Assembly: GCF_000380185.1 (NCBI RefSeq)
Contig: NZ_KB904747.1
Coordinates: 62,001 to 126,000 of the forward strand
Direction of reading: 5' to 3'
Source: Thiofilum flexile DSM 14609
GTDB taxonomy: Bacteria; Pseudomonadota; Gammaproteobacteria; Thiotrichales; Thiotrichaceae
DNA: 64,000 bases
The stretch's first letter is position 1; each line of letters opens with the position of its first letter. The notes under the pieces are model-generated. The model saw only the letters and a program-made list of their open reading frames with translations. It made no database searches and was not told where the DNA came from. Positions 46,848 through 54,673 of the stretch are shown here, piece after piece. The position numbers and the translations under genes were made by a program.

Positions 46848-48042
46848 TATTGATGTGTATTTGGGGCATGATGAGCAGCCATTATTTAGCGGGCGGCTTC
46901 AAAAAGAGGCGCATGAACATGTGTTTAGCTATCAACCTCATGCTACCGAGGCGCTATCTCTTACTATGCCCCTACGGGTAGCGAGCTATCACTATTCCGA
47001 ACTCCATCCGATTTTTCAGATGAATCTGCCCGAAGGTGCCCTACGCTGGGCGCTAGAGCAGATGACAGCAAAGCACTATGGCAGTGATGATTTAAGTGTA
47101 TTGGCATTATTAGGTCGCCACCAAATCGGGCGTTTGGCGTATAGCGTGGCAGGCCAACCGTTGCCCCTATCCACAGAGCAGCCATTCACCTTAAATCAAT
47201 TAATTAGCAGTACGGATGTGGATTTATTCGCGCAATTACTAGCGCGTTATGCGACTTATTCGGGAGTGGCGGGGGTACAGCCTAAAGTTCTTATGCCCTT
47301 ACAACAGCACCTGACCCTACCTTTAGGCCATTATATTGTAAAAACATGGGCAAAGGATTATCCCCATTTAGCTTGTAATGAATATGTATGCCTAAGTATC
47401 GCACGAGCTGCTGGTTTGGAAGTCCCTAATTTTTATCTGAGTGATAATGCTCAATTACTGATTACGGAGCGCTTTGATTTAACCCCTGAGGGTATTGCAT
47501 TGGGGTTTGAAGATTTTTGTGTATTGCAGGGTAAAGGTACTAAGGCTAAATATGATAGTTCTTTAGAGGCTTGTACCCATACAATTCGTCAATTTGTATC
47601 GGCTAACCAACAGGCTCAAGCCTTAGCTGATTTTTATAAGCTGACTTATTTGAATATACGAGTGCGAAATGGGGATGCACATTTAAAAAATAATGGGGTG
47701 CTGTATTCTGCTTTAGTGGATTATCACAGTGGGGTGTTGCCGAATACTGAGCGTAAATTAGCGCCTATCTTTGATATTGTCAGTACTGTACCTTATTTAC
47801 CTAAGGATTCGATGGCACTGTTATTAGGTGGTTCTAAACGCTGGCCTAAGCGGAAAGTGCTGCATCAATTCGCCCGCCAGCATTGTGGCTTGAGTCTAAA
47901 AATGATTGAGCAGATTGAGGCTGAGGTGGAGGGTGCTCTTGCAAGTCAATTAGGTTTATTAGAAAGCTTAGCGAGTCAACATAGTAATTTTGCTCCGTGG
48001 GCGGAGCGTATGAGGGCATTATTAGAGATACCTTTGTTATAA
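46840..48042 (+). CDS. hipA: HipA-like Ser/Thr kinase toxin
   Basis: 400 residues. The first part is the HipA N-domain (FQMNLPEGALRWALEQ), followed by the kinase fold with YIVKTWAKDYP, LLITERFDL, the catalytic loop RNGDAHLKNNG and the metal motif LAPIFDIV. The motifs are intact. This is the normal hipB-hipA order. ATG 46840 (MADIDVYL) is preferred to the GTG or TTG upstream. It shares little with the HipA at 31793, so the two loci arose separately rather than by recent duplication. Confidence 0.88.
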   Translation: MADIDVYLGHDEQPLFSGRLQKEAHEHVFSYQPHATEALSLTMPLRVASYHYSELHPIFQMNLPEGALRWALEQMTAKHYGSDDLSVLALLGRHQIGRLAYSVAGQPLPLSTEQPFTLNQLISSTDVDLFAQLLARYATYSGVAGVQPKVLMPLQQHLTLPLGHYIVKTWAKDYPHLACNEYVCLSIARAAGLEVPNFYLSDNAQLLITERFDLTPEGIALGFEDFCVLQGKGTKAKYDSSLEACTHTIRQFVSANQQAQALADFYKLTYLNIRVRNGDAHLKNNGVLYSALVDYHSGVLPNTERKLAPIFDIVSTVPYLPKDSMALLLGGSKRWPKRKVLHQFARQHCGLSLKMIEQIEAEVEGALASQLGLLESLASQHSNFAPWAERMRALLEIPLL

Positions 48043-48168
48043 GCATCATGTGATCGCAAAGGAGACTTTTATGGGCTCTTTGGGATTTCCCGTGGTAATG
48101 CTGAATTTTTAATCATATTAAGAGCGAAATTTAGCAGACTGAACATCTCAACTTGTTGATTTCGTTAA

Positions 48169-48186
48169 GCAGAATTATCCAACAGA
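48169..48186 (+). repeat. 18-base direct repeat, left copy
   Basis: GCAGAATTATCCAACAGA; 16 of 18 bases match the copy at 48926-48943. The stop codon of the abortive-infection-like gene lies inside it. Confidence 0.5.
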
Positions 48187-48855
48187 ATAATGAGAAAGGT
48201 TCTCACCACGGAAGATCCTGAAGAGCCATAATTGTTTTGTTTGAGGTATGATTTCATAATTAGGTTTATATGTCCCATTTAGGAAGTCAGAGTAATCAGC
48301 CCCCGTAGTATGATCAGGGTGTCTGGGTAAATAGGATTTAGTAAATTCTAGATAAATTCCTTTTACTGCACTTCGTCCTGAAATTATAATTTTATCTAAG
48401 ATTTTATGATTTATTGACTCATAAGATACATCATCTCTACATGATTCAAAAAAATCTAAAAGCTTAAAAAAAGTATTTTCAAATCTTTGATATTCAAGAT
48501 TCTTACTCTGAGCTTCTAATGAGTCTGATGATCTCTTAAATTCGGCTCTAGCTAAGGATAGCTCTACTTTTTGAAGTACAATAGTCACAATAAGGCTGAT
48601 TAATGTTAGAAATGTGAAAATTGGATTGAGAGTGCCACCCAAAAAGTCGCCAAATGTACCAAGAGTATCTGTCCAATCAAAAAGCAAACCTAATATATTA
48701 ATTAATACTAGTGCTATGAAGGCATATATTCCGAATTGTGCTATGCGAAATAAATACCTAGATAAATATTTTGATTCACCTATTGTTTTTAAGTATCTCT
48801 TGTAGAGTACAATCTGTTTACGTCGAATATTTCTAATAAAACTTTTTATTTCCAT
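48175..48855 (-). CDS. putative phage abortive infection protein (putAbiC-like), probably 3'-truncated
   Basis: 226 residues. Two membrane helices at about residues 36-58 and 68-95 surround the GTFGDFLGGTLNPIFTFL motif; a coiled region (LSLARAEFKRSSDSLEAQSKNL) follows, then QRFENTFFKLLDFF. This order is typical of putAbiC proteins in anti-phage islands. Full members that I recall are longer, with a second part after an L-x-HYF-R element; this one stops right after LSHYSVG, and its stop codon is inside the left direct repeat. The gene is visibly more AT-rich than its neighbours. Probably acquired and then cut; activity is doubtful. Confidence 0.65.
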   Translation of the reverse strand: MEIKSFIRNIRRKQIVLYKRYLKTIGESKYLSRYLFRIAQFGIYAFIALVLINILGLLFDWTDTLGTFGDFLGGTLNPIFTFLTLISLIVTIVLQKVELSLARAEFKRSSDSLEAQSKNLEYQRFENTFFKLLDFFESCRDDVSYESINHKILDKIIISGRSAVKGIYLEFTKSYLPRHPDHTTGADYSDFLNGTYKPNYEIIPQTKQLWLFRIFRGENLSHYSVG

Positions 48856-48925
48856 TTGGACACTTTTATAGCTCGCTGAAATAAAACTATATTACAGGTG
48901 GGTTCCGTAGCTGCTGAGGGTTTAC

Positions 48926-48943
48926 GCAGAATTATACAACCGA
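48926..48943 (+). repeat. 18-base direct repeat, right copy
   Basis: GCAGAATTATACAACCGA; same orientation as the left copy, 757 bases apart. Together they bracket the abortive-infection-like gene. Confidence 0.5.
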
Positions 48944-49016
48944 CGAACGGTTATTTAAAGCAGAATTGATTCTAGAGTAAGGGATGGATGAGAGCGGGAT
49001 TTAATGAGGGATTAGC

Positions 49017-49202
49017 TTAAGCACACAGGCGTTGGTCAGAGAGGCTGGAAGCCCCAGCCTCTTGACGTAATTGACGTTTTAATGATTGTTTAGCTTGTTG
49101 ACGTTCGCCGCCTTTACTGACCTTATGCTCGCCCCCTTTTCTCAAAATCGGCTCGCGAGCAATCGGATTAATCCGACGATGACGTACTTTTGGCTTATTC
49201 AT
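49017..49202 (-). CDS. small basic protein, unknown function
   Basis: 61 residues, very rich in Arg, Lys and Gln (KPKVRHRRINPIAREPILRKGG; QQAKQSLKRQLRQE). An AGGAT site stands before the ATG at proper spacing. The composition suggests binding to RNA or ribosomes; this is only inference. No family recognised. It is followed on the left by the foreign-looking segment. Confidence 0.5.
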   Translation of the reverse strand: MNKPKVRHRRINPIAREPILRKGGEHKVSKGGERQQAKQSLKRQLRQEAGASSLSDQRLCA

Positions 49203-49529
49203 AAATAACTATCCTAATGAACGAATTAAACATATTGAATGTAAAGGCTCCCTGAAAAGGTGGGAGGAAATAAGTGTGCCACCTAGAACGAGGCAACACA
49301 AGCGGCTAAACAGCCTACCTAATATCAGTGTGATACAAACTTTTATTATTGCAAGACCCGCAAGTTTAAAAGCGATAAGCTTCAGCATATACCCGACTAA
49401 AGCACTAGCTTATCAACCATTAATAACCGAACTCCTGTCTTTAGTCCGCCATTGTTCAGTACAATTTAGTCTATTATGCGACACTATTAGGCATTAACCA
49501 TATAGTAATAATGAAGATAAGGATCAAGT
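49203..49529. other. gene-poor stretch of 327 bases
   Basis: No convincing gene. A 73-codon plus-strand frame begins at GTG 49276 with a good GGGAGGAA site seven bases before it, but the peptide has no recognisable features and ordinary-looking composition for a chance frame. The promoter for the oxygenase gene should be near its right end. No tRNA or hairpin of note. Confidence 0.5.
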
Positions 49530-50588
49530 ATGAGCACTGAACATTTAGACCCGGAATGGCTAAGTTGGGTTCAATTGAATCTAGAGCGCCGTTGCGCCCC
49601 CAGCGATTTATACAAAATTATGCGTGAAAATGGCTTTAGTGTGACCATTATCAAAGCCATGATGGGCGATGCCTACCCCACTGGTATTGAGGCCACCGAG
49701 ACCTTAGAGCATAAAAATGCCGATATTGACTATCTAGCCCTCTCTAGCCCCCCCTTATGTGTGAATACCCCACAGTTAGAGGCTAAACGCTTCGATAATG
49801 ATTTATTACAGCTCTATACCATTGAAAATTTTTTAAGCCCCGAAGAGTGTGAGCACTTAATCGCAATTTCTGAAGAATACTTAAAACCGTCCGAAGTGAC
49901 CCATAGTAATGGCGATGATCGCTTCCGGACTAGTGAAACCTGTGATTTCACACAGGTATCTGACCCCGTTTTTGTGAAGTATATTGATGAGAAAATCGCT
50001 ACAACCTTAGGTATCTGCTTACCCTACTCAGAGCCGATTCAAGTCCAACGCTATGATATTGGGCAAGAGTTTAAGGCGCATCATGACTATTTCGCCCCGA
50101 ATACCAATATCTATGATGAGTTTGCGAGTGATATGGGGCAACGCACGTGGACGTTTATGGTCTACCTAAACAATACGCCTAAGGGCGGCGGCACGAAGTT
50201 TGTCGATATTGGGCAAACCTTTTACCCTAAACAAGGCATGGCAGTGGTATGGAATAATCTCCACAGCGACGGTACGCCCAATCGTCATTCCCTCCATCAT
50301 GGTATGCCAGTGGAGGAAGGCAAAAAGGTCATTATTACCAAGTGGTTCCGTGAAAAAGGTTATGGCCCGATGTTTTGCTCTCAGGCTCAGAAAGCCCAAG
50401 CTGCAGAAACAGCCAAAACAATGGACACTGTTCAAGTGGTAGAAACAACAATAAAGATAGAAACTGCCCAAACAGTGACTACTGAATCTGCCCCTATTAG
50501 ACATATACCCGATGCTGAGGCATTACGCGCAGCCCGTCATAAGCTGTCACGCCAAGCCCGCCGTGCTAAAGCCAAACGTCGGCATTAA
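49530..50588 (+). CDS. 2-oxoglutarate/Fe(II) oxygenase, prolyl 4-hydroxylase-like
   Basis: 352 residues. The P4Hc domain spans about residues 95-275: HxD at H184-x-D186 (AHHDYF), distal His at H256 (SLHHGMP) and the 2-oxoglutarate Lys at K266. The N-terminal 80 residues are a separate helical part (DLYKIMRENGFSVTIIKAMM). The C-terminal 70 residues hold a repetitive Ala/Thr/Glu tract with ETAKT, ETTIKIETAQT, then a basic end (RQARRAKAKRRH). The substrate is unknown; bacterial members modify proteins such as EF-Tu or peptide repeats. It is 210 bases from lexA. Confidence 0.88.
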   Translation: MSTEHLDPEWLSWVQLNLERRCAPSDLYKIMRENGFSVTIIKAMMGDAYPTGIEATETLEHKNADIDYLALSSPPLCVNTPQLEAKRFDNDLLQLYTIENFLSPEECEHLIAISEEYLKPSEVTHSNGDDRFRTSETCDFTQVSDPVFVKYIDEKIATTLGICLPYSEPIQVQRYDIGQEFKAHHDYFAPNTNIYDEFASDMGQRTWTFMVYLNNTPKGGGTKFVDIGQTFYPKQGMAVVWNNLHSDGTPNRHSLHHGMPVEEGKKVIITKWFREKGYGPMFCSQAQKAQAAETAKTMDTVQVVETTIKIETAQTVTTESAPIRHIPDAEALRAARHKLSRQARRAKAKRRH

Positions 50589-50760
50589 TGCTTAGCCCCG
50601 TTGCTTACATCATAAGCATTGCTTATCGCTTACCACATGGCTATGACGCTAGTGTGGTAGGTCATGAGCGCCTCATAGTCAACTCGGAAAAACCGAATAA
50701 TCAAGCGCTTAAGCCCTGATTTTTTTGATTGGGCAAAGTGCTTGGTATGGCGTATATTAA

Positions 50761-50788
50761 GTTCGTGTTTTGTTCGGTTTTAAACAAA
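50761..50788 (+). promoter_or_regulatory. candidate LexA operators upstream of lexA
   Basis: GTTC-N7-GTTC (50761-50775) is the exact form of the alphaproteobacterial SOS box. Overlapping it, TTTGTT-N8-AACAAA (50769-50788) is a perfect dyad with the N8 spacing of the gammaproteobacterial box but different arms. The classic CTGT-N8-ACAG is not seen. Which one LexA binds cannot be settled here; lexA starts 10 bases downstream. Confidence 0.45.
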
Positions 50789-50798
50789 GGGGCTACTG

Positions 50799-51401
50799 AT
50801 GTCAACCAACACACTAACCAAAAAACAACTCGCCACCTATGAGGCGATTCAAAAACTCACCTACCAATCGGGTAGACAACCGACCTTGGACGAAATTGCT
50901 AGTGAGTTAAACATTACCAGTAAAAGTACCGTACATGAGCATGTACAAGCGTTAATTCGTGCCGAGGTACTCCTGCAAGGTGTGGGTAAAAAAGCCTATG
51001 AATTACCCAAAGAACTAGAGGACATTAACCTACCCGTCCTAGGACGTATTGCCGCCGGTAAACCGATTGAGGCGATTCCTGAGCAAAGAACGGTGAATCC
51101 TAATGAAATCTTAGTGCGCTCTGACCGCTATGCCCTCTTGGTACGCGGCGACTCTATGATCGATATTGGTGTCATGGATGGTGATTACGTCGTGGTACAG
51201 CGCCAAGATTATGCGCACAGTGGCGAGGTTGTTTCGGTGCTAGTAGACGATTGTGAAACCACCTTAAAACGCATCTATTACCTTAGCGATGGACAGGTGG
51301 AATTACGCCCAGAAAACCGTACCTTGCAATCCATGTTTTACCCCGCCGAAAGCGTACAGGTACAGGGTAAAATGGTCGGTTTATTCCGTAAATGGGCTTA
51401 A
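50799..51401 (+). CDS. lexA: LexA repressor
   Basis: SOS repressor with autocleavage. The N-terminal winged HTH (residues 5-65: TLDEIASELNITSKSTVHEHV) is followed by the cleavage site A86-G87 in GRIAAGKP, the catalytic Ser119 (GDSMID) and Lys157 (TTLKRIYY). All catalytic residues are present. The length is 200 residues. The gene is followed after about 80 bases by two membrane genes. The operator candidates are listed at 50761. Confidence 0.95.
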   Translation: MSTNTLTKKQLATYEAIQKLTYQSGRQPTLDEIASELNITSKSTVHEHVQALIRAEVLLQGVGKKAYELPKELEDINLPVLGRIAAGKPIEAIPEQRTVNPNEILVRSDRYALLVRGDSMIDIGVMDGDYVVVQRQDYAHSGEVVSVLVDDCETTLKRIYYLSDGQVELRPENRTLQSMFYPAESVQVQGKMVGLFRKWA

Positions 51402-51484
51402 GCCTTTGGGCTATTAATCCATTATTCGTTTCATTCAAAAAGGAGCTATTTAATCACTCTATCACTTCAATGGAGGGCTAACTG

Positions 51485-51802
51485 ATGACTCTAAAAGCCA
51501 TACCCCCTGATCCTGATTTACTCACTTCAAACCCTAAGCAAGCGGATCTACCCCCTGTGGCAGGGTGGGGGATGATGCGGGGCATTATTGCCGCAGCGGC
51601 TATTTTAATTTGGATCTTGCTGATCTTATTACCCGGTATGGATGACATTAATAACCTAGACCAATTGGCCTTACACCTACCTTTAGTGGTGACGGGATTG
51701 GGCTTATTGGGCGGCATTATGGCGGCTTATAGTTTAAAGGCGGATGGACATTTAATTTGGTTTACCGCCACTTTATTACTCTTAGCAGGCTGGATGCTAT
51801 GA
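51485..51802 (+). CDS. small membrane protein downstream of lexA
   Basis: 105 residues with three hydrophobic helices at about 25-48, 58-80 and 88-105. The N-terminus is polar (DPDLLTSNPKQADLPP). A GGAGGG site precedes the ATG. No family recognised. It is followed by a strong hairpin and then the larger membrane protein gene, in one direction, so the two may act together. Confidence 0.65.
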   Translation: MTLKAIPPDPDLLTSNPKQADLPPVAGWGMMRGIIAAAAILIWILLILLPGMDDINNLDQLALHLPLVVTGLGLLGGIMAAYSLKADGHLIWFTATLLLLAGWML

Positions 51803-51810
51803 GATGAGGC

Positions 51811-51842
51811 AGTACGAAGTAAGCGGCAACTTACTTCGTACT
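51811..51842 (+). terminator. 13-pair hairpin between the two membrane genes
   Basis: AGTACGAAGTAAG (51811-51823) and CTTACTTCGTACT (51830-51842) are a perfect stem with a CGGCAA loop. A TTTTTT run lies about ten bases after. It may cut expression of the downstream gene, or protect RNA. It is inside the region between the stop at 51802 and the ATG at 51885. Confidence 0.55.
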
Positions 51843-51884
51843 CAATTCCTGTTTTTTGAAAAGACGCTTACAGGAGAGAAAATT

Positions 51885-53318
51885 ATGACGCATTGGCATG
51901 AAAATACCAAATTAGATCGACCTACCGAAATTATTCATACCAAGTCACTGCGCGATATTGTGGAGGATTTAAATAAAGCACGTAGCTGGTTACTCATTGC
52001 AGCCGTCGCCGCGTTTTTAGCTTCCGCCTTCTTTGTGGTGAAGTATTTTGTGGGAGGCAGTATGCAGCCCGAAACCTGGACTATGGAACAATGGTTGAAT
52101 GCGGCACTCGGCTTAGGCATTACCGCAGTGATTACCGCTGCCCAAGCCTTTTTATACGCCAGTGGCTATAAAGGAGCAGCCGCCATTATTGCTACCTTTA
52201 TTGTGGTGTTTTTTGGTTTATTCTCAGAGATTTCTCAGTCTATGGAGCGTGAAGATTTCACCGTGCGCCATCGTTCTGAAAACTCAGAGGTTTTTAAAGC
52301 CACGGTACAAAGCATTGGTCAAGTCAGTGCACAACTAAACTCCGTTACACCGCAACAACAAGCGTATGCGACCGCACAATCTCAGTTACGTTACTGGCAG
52401 GATTTAAAGGCGCAGAAAATGGCGAATCATAGCGCCGTGAAATATTCACACGCGACTTTAGATCGTTATATTGCCGAGTATCAACGCCAAGCCGTGGCTT
52501 TACAGTCGCAAGTACAACTAGCAGATAATAGTCGCACGGCTTTATTAAGTAGTGCAGTACAGCAGGCTAAAGCCTTGGAATATGATGAGGATAAACATTA
52601 CGCCATTATCCGTTTGATTAAGGAGGGATTTGGAGTGACAGCGATTTGGGCCTCCTTCATCTTCTCTTTTATTATTATTGGCACCTTTGAGTATGCGTTT
52701 CATTTCGTGGGAAATTTCGTAGCTAATCATAAAAAAGCCTTGTGGCTATTGAAACGTGACTCGACCGGAGCCTTAATCGAGACAGCCGCACAAACGGCTG
52801 CCAGCCAAACGGAGATTCCACGTGATTTTGGTAATACTTTGCGTGATGAGTATTTGGATTATGTCACCCCTGAGCGTAAGCAGCGTTTAGATGAATTAGC
52901 ACAAGAGCGTGCCGCGACTATGCAAAGTGCTCATGCTGAAGAGGCAAATAATATTGCTCATCAGACCGCTGCCGAGAGTGTGGCTAAGGTGACCGACATT
53001 ACTCAAGAGCGCTTTTTTAAGGTGCTGTATGCTGAGGTGCGGGATCGTATTGAGCACGGTGAGGTACGCCCAACAGTTCGCCCTGTGACCGATATAGTGA
53101 CCGAAGTGGTACGCCATCAAGCCAGCTTATTAGGTTTAAAACCCTCTGCTTTAGGTAAACCACAACGTCAAGCCATGGCAGAGCAAATGCTATTACGTTT
53201 AGAGAAAGATGGGGTGCTGGTACCCAATGAAGAGGGCGGAGTTGGCAAGGCTAAATATGTCCTAGCGCCTAAGTATCAACAAAAATTACAAGCGGCTGAG
53301 TTACAAACCGCTTCTTAA
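51885..53318 (+). CDS. large membrane protein with coiled coil, unknown
   Basis: 477 residues. Three or four membrane helices lie at about residues 33-55, 68-90, 95-113 and 255-280, and a coiled coil covers 140-235 (SQLRYWQDLKAQ; ALQSQVQLADNSRTALLSSAVQQ). The C-terminal 190 residues are cytoplasmic-looking, with KQRLDELAQERAA and a possible winged-helix-like end (MAEQMLLRLEKDGVLVPNEEG). ATG 51885 has AGGAGAG upstream; the frame opens at ATG 51804, inside the hairpin region. No family is recognised. A strong terminator ends the unit. Confidence 0.7.
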   Translation: MTHWHENTKLDRPTEIIHTKSLRDIVEDLNKARSWLLIAAVAAFLASAFFVVKYFVGGSMQPETWTMEQWLNAALGLGITAVITAAQAFLYASGYKGAAAIIATFIVVFFGLFSEISQSMEREDFTVRHRSENSEVFKATVQSIGQVSAQLNSVTPQQQAYATAQSQLRYWQDLKAQKMANHSAVKYSHATLDRYIAEYQRQAVALQSQVQLADNSRTALLSSAVQQAKALEYDEDKHYAIIRLIKEGFGVTAIWASFIFSFIIIGTFEYAFHFVGNFVANHKKALWLLKRDSTGALIETAAQTAASQTEIPRDFGNTLRDEYLDYVTPERKQRLDELAQERAATMQSAHAEEANNIAHQTAAESVAKVTDITQERFFKVLYAEVRDRIEHGEVRPTVRPVTDIVTEVVRHQASLLGLKPSALGKPQRQAMAEQMLLRLEKDGVLVPNEEGGVGKAKYVLAPKYQQKLQAAELQTAS

Positions 53319-53333
53319 TTAATCTTCATACCC

Positions 53334-53368
53334 AACAGCGCGAGTTTTTAGGCTCGCGCTGTTTTTTT
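53334..53368 (+). terminator. terminator after the lexA-region membrane genes
   Basis: ACAGCGCGAG (53335-53344) and CTCGCGCTGT (53353-53362) form a ten-pair GC-rich stem, with a run of seven T to 53368. It is the clearest terminator in the window. Confidence 0.92.
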
Positions 53369-53503
53369 ATGGAGAGTCTATGGGTTACTTATCGGTATTG
53401 AGGTTTTTTTATTAGGTTATGGTAATATTGGTGCATAGTAATATTCTGATACCAGACAAGAAGTAATTCTAAATTAGCCACTTTTTAAAGATGATTAAGT
53501 ACC

Positions 53504-53836
53504 ATGATGCCGGAAGATTATAATTTACCATTCGATATGTTGGGCAAGGATGAGGATATTGATCGCGCGTCACGCTCACTCAAGGCCATCTCCCACCCAC
53601 TGAGACTAAAGATTCTGTGTGTCTTAGGTGAGAATGAGGTGAATGTGCAGGATATTGTGGAAAGCGTAGGTACTTCACAAAGTAATATTTCCCAACATTT
53701 AGCCATTTTACGTGATAAAGGTATTTTGACCTCGCGTAAGGATGCAAATAAGGTGTTTTATAAGGTAGGCGACTACCGTACTTTACGCCTGATTAGCATG
53801 ATGCAGGAGGTTTTTTGTAGCCCAGCTAAGCGCTAG
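53504..53836 (+). CDS. ArsR-family regulator with BigR/SqrR-type cysteine pair
   Basis: 110 residues with a winged HTH (VQDIVESVGTSQSNISQHLAILRDKGILTSRKDANKVFYKVGD). Two cysteines, C39 (LRLKILCVLG) and C105 (QEVFCSP), are 66 residues apart, the same spacing as in the persulfide sensors BigR (C42/C108) and SqrR (C41/C107). Sensing of reactive sulfur species is therefore likely, and the rhodanese gene that follows by 136 bases supports it. No arsenic or other metal-binding CxC pattern is seen. A second ATG sits one codon later (53507). Confidence 0.8.
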   Translation: MMPEDYNLPFDMLGKDEDIDRASRSLKAISHPLRLKILCVLGENEVNVQDIVESVGTSQSNISQHLAILRDKGILTSRKDANKVFYKVGDYRTLRLISMMQEVFCSPAKR

Positions 53837-53972
53837 TGAGTACTGTTTGTTAAGGTTGAGCAAGGTAAGCACTGGCTAAAGTAAGTGCATTTACCTATCT
53901 ACTTATAGTTATGCTTTACCATTAACGCAGGTACATATATCTTTAGGACATTTTAGTAAACAGGATGGTTTT

Positions 53973-54398
53973 GTGAACGAGTACGTTACCTTTGTACAAC
54001 ATAATTTATTGCTAGTAATAGGGTTTGTTGGGGTGTTAGGGTTTATTATTTGGTTGGAATTTAACCGTTTTACCCGCAAATATCAGCAGCTAGATACTAC
54101 CCAAGCCGTGCGGTTACTTAATGATGACAATACGGTGGTGATTGATGTACGTGAAGGCAATGAGCTGAGTACCGGAAAGATCAGAGGGGCGCGTCATATT
54201 CCACTAGGTCAACTTGCAACCCGAATAGGTGAATTGGACAAATTCAAAGACCAACCTATATTAGTTTATTGTCAATCAGGTAATCGCTCCGCTATGGCAG
54301 CTAATACCCTGACTAAAAAAGGCTTCACTAAAGTCAATAATTTGGCAGGTGGTATGGCGGCTTGGGGGAGTGCGAATTTGCCCGTGAGTAAGAAGTAG
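53973..54398 (+). CDS. membrane-anchored rhodanese (YibN family)
   Basis: 141 residues: a membrane helix at about 11-28, then one rhodanese domain with the active-site loop CQSGNR (VYCQSGNRSAMAA) and VIDVREGNELSTGKI. The start is GTG. It precedes grxC, as yibN does in E. coli. It would move sulfane sulfur at the cytoplasmic face. A likely target of the ArsR-type regulator upstream. Confidence 0.92.
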   Translation: MNEYVTFVQHNLLLVIGFVGVLGFIIWLEFNRFTRKYQQLDTTQAVRLLNDDNTVVIDVREGNELSTGKIRGARHIPLGQLATRIGELDKFKDQPILVYCQSGNRSAMAANTLTKKGFTKVNNLAGGMAAWGSANLPVSKK

Positions 54399-54400
54399 TA

Positions 54401-54673
54401 ATGAGTACCCAGCCTACGGTTAAGATGTATACCACGCGCTTTTGTCCTTATTGTATAGGTGCGCGGTTATTACTTAATCGTAAACGAGTCCCCTTTACTG
54501 AGATTAATGTGAGCAATAATGCTGAGCTTTGGGCTGAAATGGAAACATTAAGCGGGCGGGATACGGTTCCACAAATCTTTATCGGTGAGCGTGCCATTGG
54601 TGGTTATAGTGATATGGCGGCTTTGGATCGCTCAGGAGAGTTAGATCAATTATTAGGATTAACATCATGTTAG
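54401..54673 (+). CDS. grxC: glutaredoxin 3
   Basis: A dithiol glutaredoxin of 90 residues with active site C15-P-Y-C18, the TVPQIFIG cis-Pro segment and GGYSDM. It uses glutathione; gshB is 2.3 kb downstream. It starts two bases after the rhodanese stop and overlaps trxC by seven bases. Confidence 0.95.
   Translation: MSTQPTVKMYTTRFCPYCIGARLLLNRKRVPFTEINVSNNAELWAEMETLSGRDTVPQIFIGERAIGGYSDMAALDRSGELDQLLGLTSC

Noticed and set aside
49276-49497. 73-codon frame with a good Shine-Dalgarno
   Set aside because: No recognisable fold, signal or family; it is mentioned in the gene-poor stretch only.
53319-53503. Operator of the two-Cys ArsR regulator in its upstream region
   Set aside because: TAATATT occurs twice and there are AT-rich partial dyads, but no clean inverted repeat that I could defend.
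53504-53836. Arsenic sensor function for the ArsR-family protein
   Set aside because: There is no CxC metal pattern and no ars gene nearby; the cysteine spacing fits persulfide sensors.
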